Source: a virus
DNA: 64,000 nucleotides
IMG/VR virus record: IMGVR_UViG_3300025138_000014
Location: 87,330 to 151,329 of that record
Reading direction: 5' to 3' (one strand)
The notes below the pieces were generated by a model. The model worked only from the letters and a program-made list of their open reading frames with translations. It was not told the origin of the DNA and did no database searches. Position 1 is the stretch's first letter, and every line of letters begins with the position of its first letter. A program made the position numbers and the translations under genes. Below are positions 57,200 through 64,000 of this stretch, piece after piece.

Positions 57200-57652
57200 A
57201 TGGGATTTAAACTATCAAGCAGATCATTAGGCAAACTTGAAGGAGTTAATGACCAGATGATTGCTGTAGTGCATGGTGCAATTAAAGCAACAAAGATTGA
57301 TTTTGGTGTGACATATGGTATGCGTACAGTGGAAGAGCAAGAGAAGTTAGTAGCAGCTGGTCGTAGTCAGACCATGAAATCAAAGCACCTTACTGGGCAT
57401 GCGGTTGATCTTATGGCTTATGTAGATGGTAAAGGCTGTTGGGAATTAAACGTGTATGATGATTTAGCTGATGCTATGGCTGAATCTGCACGAGCAGAAG
57501 GTGTTGCCGTTAAGTGGGGAGCAGCTTGGAGTGAGGGTGATATTAGAGATTATTCTGGTACTGCCGAAGATGCCATGATGGCTTATATTGATTTGAGAAG
57601 GAGTCAAGGACGGAGACCATTCATTGATGGGCCGCACTTTGAACTAATGTAA
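57200..57652 (+). CDS. M15-family peptidase endolysin
   Basis: 150 aa. SKHLTGHAVDL supplies the zinc His and Asp, DGPHFEL the second His, as in L-Ala-D-Glu/D-Ala-D-Ala peptidase endolysins of T5 type. It cuts peptidoglycan cross-links at lysis. There is no signal peptide, so a holin is needed. Confidence 0.92.
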   Translation: MGFKLSSRSLGKLEGVNDQMIAVVHGAIKATKIDFGVTYGMRTVEEQEKLVAAGRSQTMKSKHLTGHAVDLMAYVDGKGCWELNVYDDLADAMAESARAEGVAVKWGAAWSEGDIRDYSGTAEDAMMAYIDLRRSQGRRPFIDGPHFELM

Positions 57653-57653
57653 T

Positions 57654-58265
57654 ATGTATCAGAAGTTATTTTATGAGATTTTGAGAGAACTTGGTTATGA
57701 TAGGGAAGAGGAGTTAATAGATCCTCCTCCCACATTGAAACATCCAATGGAGGTAGCGGAGGGTAATTACTCTGCTACCTTTTTACAATTTGTCTCCAGT
57801 TATCCTAACAAAGATAGTTACTGTTATACTGCTTTTGTAGATGATTTGCAGATAAACGGATTAAATAAGCAACAGCTGAAGTATAATTTATCTGAGTTAT
57901 GTAAGGATATTAAGTTTGAAGAGCCGTCTCGTGTACATGAGTTAGGGTTTCAATTCAGGTCTGAGATACATCAGTCAGAGATTCCTAAGCGTGTCCGTTA
58001 TAAGATGTTAATGCAGTTCTTTAGGAGGGGTAAGGCTGACGTGGCTAATTCCACTTGGGGTACTGAGCGTGGTGAAGATGGTGATACTATTATAGTGTAT
58101 CCATATGGTGATAAGGACTATAAAACGTGGTTACGCAAGACTATTGCTCTTGGTACCAAACAACGGCAGAGTATGGCTAAGCAATGGGGATTTGGTTCTC
58201 TATCCGAAGAAGGCAATATGTATGCTACATTTAGGGAAGGAAAACTACACCCATGGAAAAGGTAA
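57654..58265 (+). CDS. conserved phage protein, unknown
   Basis: 203 aa, soluble, helical C-terminal half (KTWLRKTIALGTKQRQ). It starts two bases after the endolysin stop. I do not recognise a function. Confidence 0.75.
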   Translation: MYQKLFYEILRELGYDREEELIDPPPTLKHPMEVAEGNYSATFLQFVSSYPNKDSYCYTAFVDDLQINGLNKQQLKYNLSELCKDIKFEEPSRVHELGFQFRSEIHQSEIPKRVRYKMLMQFFRRGKADVANSTWGTERGEDGDTIIVYPYGDKDYKTWLRKTIALGTKQRQSMAKQWGFGSLSEEGNMYATFREGKLHPWKR

Positions 58266-58378
58266 TACAATTTCCGATCACATCTGAACTTGATAAGCAG
58301 TTTATTGAGTTAGAAAAGCAACAGCAACTCATTAAGGAGCAGTCTGCCCTTATAAACAAAAAGGATATAAACAAATGA
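58253..58378 (+). CDS. tiny coiled-coil protein
   Basis: 41 aa, Gln/Lys/Glu helix, GGAAGG upstream. ATGA overlap with the next gene and 13-nt overlap with the previous one. Confidence 0.6.
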   Translation: MEKVIQFPITSELDKQFIELEKQQQLIKEQSALINKKDINK

Positions 58379-58632
58379 GTGATATGTTTGACTTTGGTTT
58401 TACTGCAGTGAATGAACAAGAGTTAGATGTAGCCAAAACTGCCACTCAAGCCTTGTCAGCCACTACATCAACACAAAAGAGACTTGATGATCTATATAAT
58501 GCTATAATGCCTCTTCTGAATAATCTCAAAGCTAATCCCGAAAAAGAATACATTCTATGGCCAGATAGACTGAGTAAGGTAGAATCATTTGAAACTTTGC
58601 TTCAGAACATATATAAGGATCCAAACAAATGA
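58375..58632 (+). CDS. small conserved phage protein
   Basis: 85 aa starting MFDFGFTAVNEQEL, helical, acidic. Similar small proteins appear in T4-like marine phages. Coupled at both ends by ATGA. Confidence 0.72.
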   Translation: MSDMFDFGFTAVNEQELDVAKTATQALSATTSTQKRLDDLYNAIMPLLNNLKANPEKEYILWPDRLSKVESFETLLQNIYKDPNK

Positions 58633-59030
58633 AAACACTTGCACTTACTATAGCACTCGCAGCATGTTCACCAGTAGCAGCACAAAATATACCAACATCA
58701 CCTAAAAATCTTGATATAACAGCACCATGTAATACCATGGCATATGTCTTTGATCTAATGAATAAACATGACGAAGAACCATTCTTTACTGGTACAGGAA
58801 CAGTACAAGGTTCCCAACACAATGGACACTTAAATCAACTGTACCCCGGTGGTCTACAAGTATGGGCTAATCTTGACAAACAAACATACTCTATTACTAT
58901 TATGTTTCCCGATGGTATGATCTGTCTACTCACTTCTGGACAAAACTTTCAAACATATTCAGGAGAACATCCTAATGATCTATACAAGAAAGAAGTAGAG
59001 AAACAGAAGAACAAGAAAGATAAACAATAA
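58629..59030 (+). CDS. exported small protein
   Basis: 133 aa with a signal peptide (residues 1-18, VAAQ). Two Cys in the mature part and a Lys-rich tail. Similar secreted proteins of unknown role occur in cyanophages. Probably periplasmic. Confidence 0.75.
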   Translation: MKTLALTIALAACSPVAAQNIPTSPKNLDITAPCNTMAYVFDLMNKHDEEPFFTGTGTVQGSQHNGHLNQLYPGGLQVWANLDKQTYSITIMFPDGMICLLTSGQNFQTYSGEHPNDLYKKEVEKQKNKKDKQ

Positions 59031-59322
59031 CCTAACACAAAATCGCATAAACCGCATAGGTACAGTAGGAACCTCAAGGGTTCTTTACCGGGCAGAAGAT
59101 TCATATAAGAGATATATATGGGCTTCCGCCCTTTCTTCGTTTTTGAGCAAGGGTACACGGTTAATGACGTATTTAGTTCACGAGTAGAATAAAACAAAAA
59201 GTGCGTAGATCACGGGAGGACTAAGTAGCCTCTCTGAAATTAATTTAAATAAAATGCATTTAGTGCTTTACAATGCCGAGCTGATGTGATATGAATAGTA
59301 CAACGAAACATGAGGTATCACA
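59031..59322 (+). ncRNA. 292-nt non-coding stretch, possible small RNA
   Basis: A hairpin GTAGGAACC/GGTTCTTTAC lies at 59065-59088 and a terminator-like GGGC-TTCC-GCCC followed by a T-rich run at 59120-59143. A second half (59144-59266) shows no clear structure before the next promoter. The first half could be a small RNA or a 3' UTR. Confidence 0.4.
59267..59295 (+). promoter_or_regulatory. sigma70-type promoter
   Basis: TTTACA 59267-59272, 17-nt spacer, TATGAA 59290-59295. Confidence 0.75.
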
Positions 59323-59502
59323 ATGAAGATTATCAAGCAAGGCTCCTACACAGCAAAGATCAGCCACGACAATTATGTAATGATTATTGCCGATGATGGA
59401 AGCACGAACGGCCGAGTGTGCAACTATCCAGCAGCCCGTTACTATGCAAATCCTAAGACAGCTGAAAGAGGCGCTATAAAATTATTGAAATTAGTTGCAT
59501 AA
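59323..59502 (+). CDS. small early protein
   Basis: 59 aa (MKIIKQGSYT...LLKLVA), basic, beta-strand start then helix. TGAGG upstream. Unrecognised; forms a single-gene unit with its own promoter. Confidence 0.72.
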   Translation: MKIIKQGSYTAKISHDNYVMIIADDGSTNGRVCNYPAARYYANPKTAERGAIKLLKLVA

Positions 59503-59517
59503 AGTTGCAATTAGTTC

Positions 59518-59546
59518 TTTACATACCTATGCAGATATGGTATAAA
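59518..59546 (+). promoter_or_regulatory. sigma70-type promoter
   Basis: TTTACA 59518-59523, 17-nt spacer, TATAAA 59541-59546. Confidence 0.87.
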
Positions 59547-59581
59547 AGTATAACAGAAACAAAGAAAAGAAAGTCCTTAAC

Positions 59582-59794
59582 ATGAACATTCAAACAGCAT
59601 TTGACAAAGCCTTCTTAAAAGCAGTAAAGAATGATGAGAATGTCGATAGCGGCATGGAAGATTATATGAACTGGGATTTCGTTGAAGCAGACATGTGGAT
59701 GGATATGCAGAAGATGGGTTTTAAAGCCGAAGACATTTCAGCCCAGTTCATTGCATTTGAAGATACAATCGATGAGTGGCTGGAAGAAAAATAA
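59582..59794 (+). CDS. small acidic early protein
   Basis: 70 aa, acidic and helical (EDYMNWDFVEADMWMDM). Own promoter. Function unknown; acidic, DNA-mimic-like composition is noted but not diagnostic. Confidence 0.7.
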   Translation: MNIQTAFDKAFLKAVKNDENVDSGMEDYMNWDFVEADMWMDMQKMGFKAEDISAQFIAFEDTIDEWLEEK

Positions 59795-59807
59795 TTCATT
59801 TTAGGGG

Positions 59808-59836
59808 TTTACAAGTACACTGGATTGTGGTATAAT
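59808..59836 (+). promoter_or_regulatory. sigma70-type promoter with TTAGGGG element
   Basis: TTTACA 59808-59813, 17-nt spacer, TATAAT 59831-59836. Confidence 0.88.
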
Positions 59837-59866
59837 AAACTAAGGTTTTTCGGAGGGGAGAGTAGT

Positions 59867-60133
59867 ATGAATATGGTAGAGTCAGAAGTCCGTAAGCGGA
59901 TGGGTAAAAAGAGATGTTCTATTATAGAGGATTATGATTACTATTCAGACTGCTTTGATCTTCTCATGGTAGAGGGCTGGATCGACTCCTACGGTTGTAC
60001 AACAGTCATATTAGAATGGGATGGTGAAGAAACCAAATGGGATATGCTTAATGAATTAAAGAGGCGTATTGATGACTTTGAATATGATATGGAAGCATGG
60101 AAAAAAGAAGGAAACATACCTAGTGGAAGTTAA
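59867..60133 (+). CDS. small early protein
   Basis: 88 aa from ATG 59867, chosen for GAGGGGAG upstream and because earlier codons fall on the promoter. Acidic, Tyr/Asp-rich. Not recognised. Confidence 0.7.
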   Translation: MNMVESEVRKRMGKKRCSIIEDYDYYSDCFDLLMVEGWIDSYGCTTVILEWDGEETKWDMLNELKRRIDDFEYDMEAWKKEGNIPSGS

Positions 60134-60368
60134 ATTAAAATCACGGAGCAGAGAGATTGTACAGAAGATTTTGGACATCTCTCTGAAAGGCATTATGATT
60201 GTAGTATCACTTGCTATGGTCATTGCGTTAGCTAACCAAGTATATTTAATGTATATTGGTGATCCAGAAGCAAAAGCATTTGTTACTACAGTAGGCGTAG
60301 CAGGTGGCGCAGTATTCATTATAGGGTATTGCTTTATTAAACTTATTGATTGGATATATGAATTATGA
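60123..60368 (+). CDS. two-TM small membrane protein
   Basis: 81 aa from GTG 60123 (AAGGAA 9 nt upstream; an ATG at 60069 is less likely). A basic N-terminus and two membrane helices (about residues 20-40 and 50-72). Not recognised. Confidence 0.65.
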   Translation: MEVKLKSRSREIVQKILDISLKGIMIVVSLAMVIALANQVYLMYIGDPEAKAFVTTVGVAGGAVFIIGYCFIKLIDWIYEL

Positions 60369-60622
60369 CTGAAGACCAAAAGGCTCTGCGATACCGAATG
60401 ATTAAGAGTATCGCAGAAAGAAATAAAAAAATGAAAGAGGTTAAGAGGCGTTCAAAGAATGTAATAAAGAACATACCTAAACCTAAAAAGAAAAAAGATG
60501 AGTATGCTCAGTTTTATTCTAACGACAATGTAAATCATTGGACTGATGCGAGTAAGTATGCTAAGCAGTACTATGGAGAAACACTCCATGAAACAACCAA
60601 ATGGGATAATGAGTGGGATTAA
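60365..60622 (+). CDS. small basic protein
   Basis: 85 aa: Lys/Arg-rich N-terminal two thirds, acidic/aromatic C-terminus. ATGA overlap with the membrane gene. May bind nucleic acid. Confidence 0.68.
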   Translation: MTEDQKALRYRMIKSIAERNKKMKEVKRRSKNVIKNIPKPKKKKDEYAQFYSNDNVNHWTDASKYAKQYYGETLHETTKWDNEWD

Positions 60623-60625
60623 AGT

Positions 60626-60961
60626 ATGCAGGTGATTCAACGAGGGGCGGCTAGTTCTAAAATAAAAAGAAAGAAAACTCCGGGGCTAGATAAGAAACGT
60701 GCTGAACACGAGCGTTATCTGAAGAGCCTTGGTGTTGGAAAGACTAAGCCAAATGCTCACTTGGAGATCCCCTGCTATACCGAAAAGGCTGCACCAGTTA
60801 TCTCTACAGAAAGTATATGTGGTCACGGGGCTGCTAAGGAGAGAAAGATATATACTGGTAATGAGATTGCTGGTATCGTTGTTACTCACAAGAGTAATCT
60901 GATGCCTATACGTAAAGATAACAAGCAGGCTGCCATTGATGCAGCTAATATGAGGCGATAA
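60626..60961 (+). CDS. conserved phage protein, unknown
   Basis: 111 aa. KIYTGNEIAGIVVTHKSNLMP and the end AANMRR match a widespread conserved phage protein of unknown role. Confidence 0.78.
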   Translation: MQVIQRGAASSKIKRKKTPGLDKKRAEHERYLKSLGVGKTKPNAHLEIPCYTEKAAPVISTESICGHGAAKERKIYTGNEIAGIVVTHKSNLMPIRKDNKQAAIDAANMRR

Positions 60962-61044
60962 TGCTTAGAAAGATATTAGGATACTTTGCAATATTAGTTG
61001 CATTAATTTGGGTTTTTGAAGTATTAGGGGTTTACATCTCCTGA
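60961..61044 (+). CDS. 27-residue membrane peptide
   Basis: MLRKILGYFA start, then a single hydrophobic helix. TAATG overlap with the previous gene. The last codons overlap the next promoter. Short but positioned like a translated gene. Confidence 0.5.
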   Translation: MLRKILGYFAILVALIWVFEVLGVYIS

Positions 61045-61059
61045 GGGATTAGTTATAAC
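61031..61059 (+). promoter_or_regulatory. sigma70-type promoter with TTAGGGG element
   Basis: TTTACA 61031-61036, 17-nt spacer, TATAAC 61054-61059. Confidence 0.85.
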
Positions 61060-61089
61060 TAATTAACAGAAGCAAAGAGAGAGAACCAA

Positions 61090-61323
61090 ATGATTAACTT
61101 TATCACAGCAAGCGACAGCCAAGTAGTTCTAATGAGCAACGACACAGTAGTTGTTAGATCAGCCGATGCAGAAGTATTAGCAGCAGCAATCACAGGCTAC
61201 GGTATGAGCGAAGACACTTTCTGTTCTTCTTCCATGGACTTTGCAGATGAAGAAGGATTTGAGACTGCCGGTGCAGCTTATGCAATCCTTGATGATGCAC
61301 AATATCTTGCACTTAACGCATAA
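61090..61323 (+). CDS. small acidic early protein
   Basis: 77 aa, acidic, Ala-rich, beta-alpha pattern. GAGAGAG ribosome site. Unrecognised. Confidence 0.72.
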   Translation: MINFITASDSQVVLMSNDTVVVRSADAEVLAAAITGYGMSEDTFCSSSMDFADEEGFETAGAAYAILDDAQYLALNA

Positions 61324-61335
61324 GGGAAATACATT

Positions 61336-61539
61336 ATGTTAGATTGTGAAAGCCAGACTTGGGAAAACACCATGACAGAACGTAAAGAGTTTGTTGCAGA
61401 GATGATTCGTGTACGGGGAGAACAGTATGCACTAGGTTATCTTGAGTCAATGTTTGTATATACTAATGAATATGGGACTGCTGTTCCATTAACTGATGAT
61501 CAACGTAGCAACTTAAATCTTTGGAAGGATACAGTATAA
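61336..61539 (+). CDS. small helical protein
   Basis: 67 aa, soluble. Stop overlaps the next ATG by one base. Not recognised. Confidence 0.7.
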   Translation: MLDCESQTWENTMTERKEFVAEMIRVRGEQYALGYLESMFVYTNEYGTAVPLTDDQRSNLNLWKDTV

Positions 61540-61898
61540 TGCGTGTCGAGGTATATTATAATCTTCATAAGAAAACTTTTTCTGTTCGTCATAAGGGCAA
61601 AGTAATAGAGCATACTGATCGTATCGTTCTACAAGATGTCACATTTGCTGTACAGCCCGCAGGTCGTGCTAAAGTTGTAAGAGAAGGCAAAAAGAATGTA
61701 CACGCTTTTGTTCGTGGTACTATAGGTGAAAGACCAGTTGATTGGAACACGATATGTGACTGGGCCTTTGTAGAATATAACCCATATTACAATTCAAGCT
61801 TTGTGGACGATGAAACAAAGGAACCAGTACACTCTGCCAAAGTTGTAAAGTTGTTAAAGCCCGAATCTGCTGCTCCACAAATAACTGCATTTTATTGA
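61539..61898 (+). CDS. conserved T4-like marine phage protein
   Basis: 119 aa from ATG 61539 (TAATG). YNLHKKTFSVRHKGKVIEH and VQPAGRAKVV match a conserved cyanophage protein of unknown function. Basic, beta-rich. Confidence 0.78.
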   Translation: MRVEVYYNLHKKTFSVRHKGKVIEHTDRIVLQDVTFAVQPAGRAKVVREGKKNVHAFVRGTIGERPVDWNTICDWAFVEYNPYYNSSFVDDETKEPVHSAKVVKLLKPESAAPQITAFY

Positions 61899-61907
61899 AA
61901 TTAGGTG

Positions 61908-61936
61908 TTTACATATGCCTCGGTATGGGTTATTCT
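61908..61936 (+). promoter_or_regulatory. sigma70-type promoter with TTAGGTG element
   Basis: TTTACA 61908-61913, 17-nt spacer, TATTCT 61931-61936. Near twin of the one at 62225. Confidence 0.83.
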
Positions 61937-61960
61937 AATTATAGAAACAGGAGATAGCAA

Positions 61961-62215
61961 ATGTCTACAGAACTTAGAAATGTACCAGACTGTGTAGCAC
62001 AGAATGAATTGAATCAGACTAGGTTCTGGGGTGGCAAAGACAGAATGACTTGCATACAGGTCACACAAGTGAAGCCAAAGAGTGAACGCACTACAAGCGG
62101 TTCAACAGACTTCTTCAACCACTTGTCATTGACACGTCACCAGGCACGTATGTTAGCAACAGAGTTGATGTTGTTTGCAGAAGAACGTGAAGTAGAAGAA
62201 TATGATCCTAGCTAA
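61961..62215 (+). CDS. small early protein
   Basis: 84 aa, soluble; ACAGGAGATAGC leader identical to that of the gene at 62278. Not recognised. Confidence 0.72.
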   Translation: MSTELRNVPDCVAQNELNQTRFWGGKDRMTCIQVTQVKPKSERTTSGSTDFFNHLSLTRHQARMLATELMLFAEEREVEEYDPS

Positions 62216-62224
62216 AATTAGGTG

Positions 62225-62253
62225 TTTACATCTACCTTGATATAGGTTATTCT
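62225..62253 (+). promoter_or_regulatory. sigma70-type promoter with TTAGGTG element
   Basis: TTTACA 62225-62230, 17-nt spacer, TATTCT 62248-62253. It shares its leader with the promoter at 61908. Confidence 0.83.
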
Positions 62254-62277
62254 AAGTACAGAAACAGGAGATAGCAA

Positions 62278-62424
62278 ATGACTAAGCAACAACTAATCAA
62301 AGAAGCACTGAGACTGAAAAAGATCATCCAAGATCCTAAAGAAGCACACTCTGATTTAGATTGGTATAAGCATTTGTTTGTAACTGTTGTTAACCGTATC
62401 GAAAATAAGGAGTACACAGTATGA
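62278..62424 (+). CDS. small helical early protein
   Basis: 48 aa (MTKQQLIKEA...ENKEYTV), helix-rich, good AGGAG site, ATGA overlap with the next gene. Not recognised. Confidence 0.72.
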   Translation: MTKQQLIKEALRLKKIIQDPKEAHSDLDWYKHLFVTVVNRIENKEYTV

Positions 62425-62684
62425 AAAAGAATTATCGTAAAGCATTCGACTCACTACGCAAAATCGGTGCACCTGTACTAGAAGGTGGTGATAACGGCGA
62501 GGATACATTCCGTATTAGTGCAGAAGATAATAATCATACTACATGGGCTGACTATTATATAGAACATGATAATAACGGTATGTTCTTGTTCGGTGTAAAC
62601 AATCAAATCACTCAAGTGCTAGATGAGAATGGTCTCTATGCAGAGTGGATCAACCCCGGCGTTCTAGCCGTATGTGAGGTGTAA
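62421..62684 (+). CDS. small acidic protein
   Basis: 87 aa, basic first 15 residues then acidic, beta-rich. Coupled to its neighbours. Not recognised. Confidence 0.72.
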   Translation: MKKNYRKAFDSLRKIGAPVLEGGDNGEDTFRISAEDNNHTTWADYYIEHDNNGMFLFGVNNQITQVLDENGLYAEWINPGVLAVCEV

Positions 62685-62685
62685 T

Positions 62686-62901
62686 ATGCAGATAAAAGGT
62701 GCAACAACAATTCTAAATAAGCGTGCAGAGTTTTTTGGTAAAACACTGAGCGAATTAATTGATATGTACGATAATGGTTTTGACGACAATCATAATGTGC
62801 TTGTAGCATATGAAGTTTATAAAATGTCTCAAGGCTTTTACTGGAAAGGTACCGAGGGCGACACTTGGATACTGAGACAAGAGAGGAATATTAATGCGTA
62901 A
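62686..62901 (+). CDS. small protein, unknown
   Basis: 71 aa from ATG 62686 (TGAGGTG upstream); a GTG at 62674 is an alternative. Overlaps the next gene by 8 nt. Confidence 0.68.
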   Translation: MQIKGATTILNKRAEFFGKTLSELIDMYDNGFDDNHNVLVAYEVYKMSQGFYWKGTEGDTWILRQERNINA

Positions 62902-63127
62902 AAAAATTCATAAAGATTTCCGTGTAGTGGAAGAAAGAACTGGTCTTGATACAATCTATCGTATTAAGATTGGTCCCAATGGCAACACTACCACTATAGC
63001 TCAGAATAGAGATTATGATACTGCAGTTACTATGTGTGAAAATCTAAATAAAGATCGATGGTTCTTGGACCGTGGAAAAACCAGAGCAGATGTACTTGCT
63101 CGTCATAGCAAAATGGAGAATGTGTAA
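62894..63127 (+). CDS. small basic protein, unknown
   Basis: 77 aa, beta-rich then helical; AGAGGAA ribosome site; TAATG end overlap. Not recognised. Confidence 0.7.
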   Translation: MRKKIHKDFRVVEERTGLDTIYRIKIGPNGNTTTIAQNRDYDTAVTMCENLNKDRWFLDRGKTRADVLARHSKMENV

Positions 63128-63423
63128 TGAACTTGTCAAATGGAACACGATCAGAAATGATTAATGAACTAAAGAAAAGCACTTGTCGTGTTATCTTTAC
63201 AAAAGTCAATGGTGATGAACGTAATATGGTTTGCACTCTTGATGAGAGTATTATCCCTGCTCCAGTAGTAGCAGCTGAAAATCGTGGCACAATGATTAAA
63301 GAAATTCAGAGTCGCACGGTAAATGAAGATGTTATTCCTGTATGGGATATTACTGCAGAGGGATGGCGCTCTTTTAGAGTTGATTCTGTACTGTCTTTTG
63401 TATGTGAGGGTACTGTAGCATAA
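63127..63423 (+). CDS. DUF2693/WYL-like phage protein
   Basis: 98 aa. CRVIFTKVNGDERNMVCTL and VWDITAEGWRSFRVDSV match the DUF2693 family of small phage proteins, a WYL-related SH3-like fold from memory. Confidence 0.78.
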   Translation: MNLSNGTRSEMINELKKSTCRVIFTKVNGDERNMVCTLDESIIPAPVVAAENRGTMIKEIQSRTVNEDVIPVWDITAEGWRSFRVDSVLSFVCEGTVA

Positions 63424-63633
63424 ATGTACATTGACCCGAATGTAATACATCTAATGTTTGGTGTTGTCTGCTTTGGCTGTGGAGTCATGGCAGGCTACCA
63501 TTTCTTTCGTCGAAATAATGATATAATTATCGGTGATACTATAGACTTTCTCATAGAAGGTAAGTATATTAAACATAGAATAAATGAAGATGGCGAAGTA
63601 GAAATCATCCCACTTAAAGGAGACAAGAAATGA
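63424..63633 (+). CDS. single-TM small protein
   Basis: 69 aa with one membrane helix (about residues 8-28) and a soluble C-terminal part. First of four consecutive small membrane genes. Confidence 0.7.
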   Translation: MYIDPNVIHLMFGVVCFGCGVMAGYHFFRRNNDIIIGDTIDFLIEGKYIKHRINEDGEVEIIPLKGDKK

Positions 63634-63716
63634 GCAATGAATTAATTATTTTATTTGTAGCAATTCCTGTAGTTGTTGCTGTAGTGGCAATGTGTATTGA
63701 CGTGGGGGATAGATAA
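63630..63716 (+). CDS. 28-residue membrane peptide
   Basis: One hydrophobic helix (IILFVAIPVVVAVVAM) with polar ends. ATGA overlap upstream and AAAGGAG ribosome site. Confidence 0.58.
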   Translation: MSNELIILFVAIPVVVAVVAMCIDVGDR

Positions 63717-63836
63717 GTGTTTGAACTGGCTATAATAATATTCGCAGTTTTTCTTCTTGTCTTATGTCTCACAGTACCAATCTTGGGACTTGCATGGATG
63801 TTCTTTGATATGTTTAAAAATCGTAATAAACTATGA
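63717..63836 (+). CDS. 39-residue membrane protein
   Basis: Starts at GTG 63717 directly after the previous stop. Long hydrophobic helix and a basic tail (KNRNKL). Overlaps the next ATG (ATGA). Confidence 0.55.
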   Translation: MFELAIIIFAVFLLVLCLTVPILGLAWMFFDMFKNRNKL

Positions 63837-63994
63837 GCGAACAAACAAACTATTGCACAACCAAAGGTTTAGGTTGGGCTTTCTTAATCCTTGTTATTGG
63901 TATGGTAGGTTTGCCTATACTTGGATCAGCGATTGCTTATCCAGACAACTGCAAACAGACTATTCTTATTCCTTGTTTAGGATTAGAGAAATGA
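63833..63994 (+). CDS. 53-residue membrane protein
   Basis: One membrane helix (about residues 14-37), then PDNCKQTILIPCLG with two Cys, possibly periplasmic. ATGA overlaps at both ends; the next gene starts at 63991 and leaves the window. Confidence 0.62.
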   Translation: MSEQTNYCTTKGLGWAFLILVIGMVGLPILGSAIAYPDNCKQTILIPCLGLEK

Positions 63995-64000
63995 GTATGT
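63991..64000 (+). CDS. start of a gene cut by the window edge
   Basis: ATGAGTATGT: an ATG overlapping the previous TGA in the same coupling pattern as its neighbours. Only three codons are visible. Confidence 0.4.

Noticed and set aside
58949-59197. 82-codon reverse frame
   Set aside because: It overlaps the end of an exported + strand gene and a terminator-like hairpin, and lacks a ribosome site.

Overview
The window is part of the genome of a T4-like (myovirus-type) marine phage of an alphaproteobacterium. Every gene I can support lies on the + strand, genes are packed with ATGA or TAATG stop/start overlaps, and the base composition is AT-rich. The phage identity rests on gp43 DNA polymerase, UvsX, gp41 helicase, T4-type RNase H, PhoH, NrdA/NrdB, ThyX, a spanin pair, and many small proteins typical of T4-like marine phages. 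The host clue is a circularly permuted, two-piece tmRNA of the alphaproteobacterial kind at 56.5 kb. An F0 c-subunit of alphaproteobacterial type at position 27 agrees with it.

Layout. 0-0.5 kb: an atpE-like gene and a one-TM partner, ended by a strong terminator. 0.5-13.2 kb: replication and nucleotide genes (gp43, PMM-like HAD phosphatase, MazG, AEP primase, UvsX, gp41, ThyX), with sugar-nucleotide genes between them (UDP-glucose dehydrogenase, UDP-sugar epimerase, a HxGH nucleotidyltransferase, a cupin, a TAGT-type glycosyltransferase). 13.2-19.1 kb: a SleB-like hydrolase, a small outer-membrane-like protein, a DUF932 protein, a class I fructose-bisphosphate aldolase and a Na/Pi-cotransporter-like half protein. 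19.1-28.2 kb: a late, virion-associated block. Several proteins there begin with a short motif like the T4 capsid-targeting sequence, including a HD-domain alarmone hydrolase-like protein and two nucleotidyltransferase-like proteins; the block ends with nested spanin genes. 28.2-38.7 kb: nrdBA, RNase H, PhoH, a RecB-like nuclease and small genes. 38.7-51.5 kb: a glycosylation island with seven glycosyltransferases and two methyltransferases, plus a periplasmic BMP-type binding protein, a phosphoribosyltransferase and three exported or virion proteins. 51.5-54 kb: a candidate clamp-binding protein and a PEP carboxykinase-like gene. 54-64 kb: small early genes, an orphan tRNA 3' half, tRNA-Arg(UCU), an IscA-like protein, the tmRNA, an M15 endolysin and many tiny genes.

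Regulation is readable. At least 25 promoters share TTTACA, exactly 17 nt, then a TATAAT-like box, often preceded by TTAGGKG. Five TATAAATA boxes of the T4 late type precede virion or exported genes. Hairpin terminators with TTCG-type loops separate units.

Working together (inference): the phage appears to replace or top up host functions: energy coupling (c-subunit), gluconeogenic carbon flow (PEP carboxykinase plus FBP aldolase), phosphate and solute uptake (Na/Pi carrier, BMP protein, outer-membrane-like protein), nucleotide synthesis (Nrd, ThyX, MazG), Fe-S assembly, ribosome rescue (tmRNA), and a sugar-nucleotide-fed glycosylation system whose targets may include phage DNA. No CRISPR array, integrase or insertion sequence was seen, and the main capsid and tail structural genes lie outside the window.
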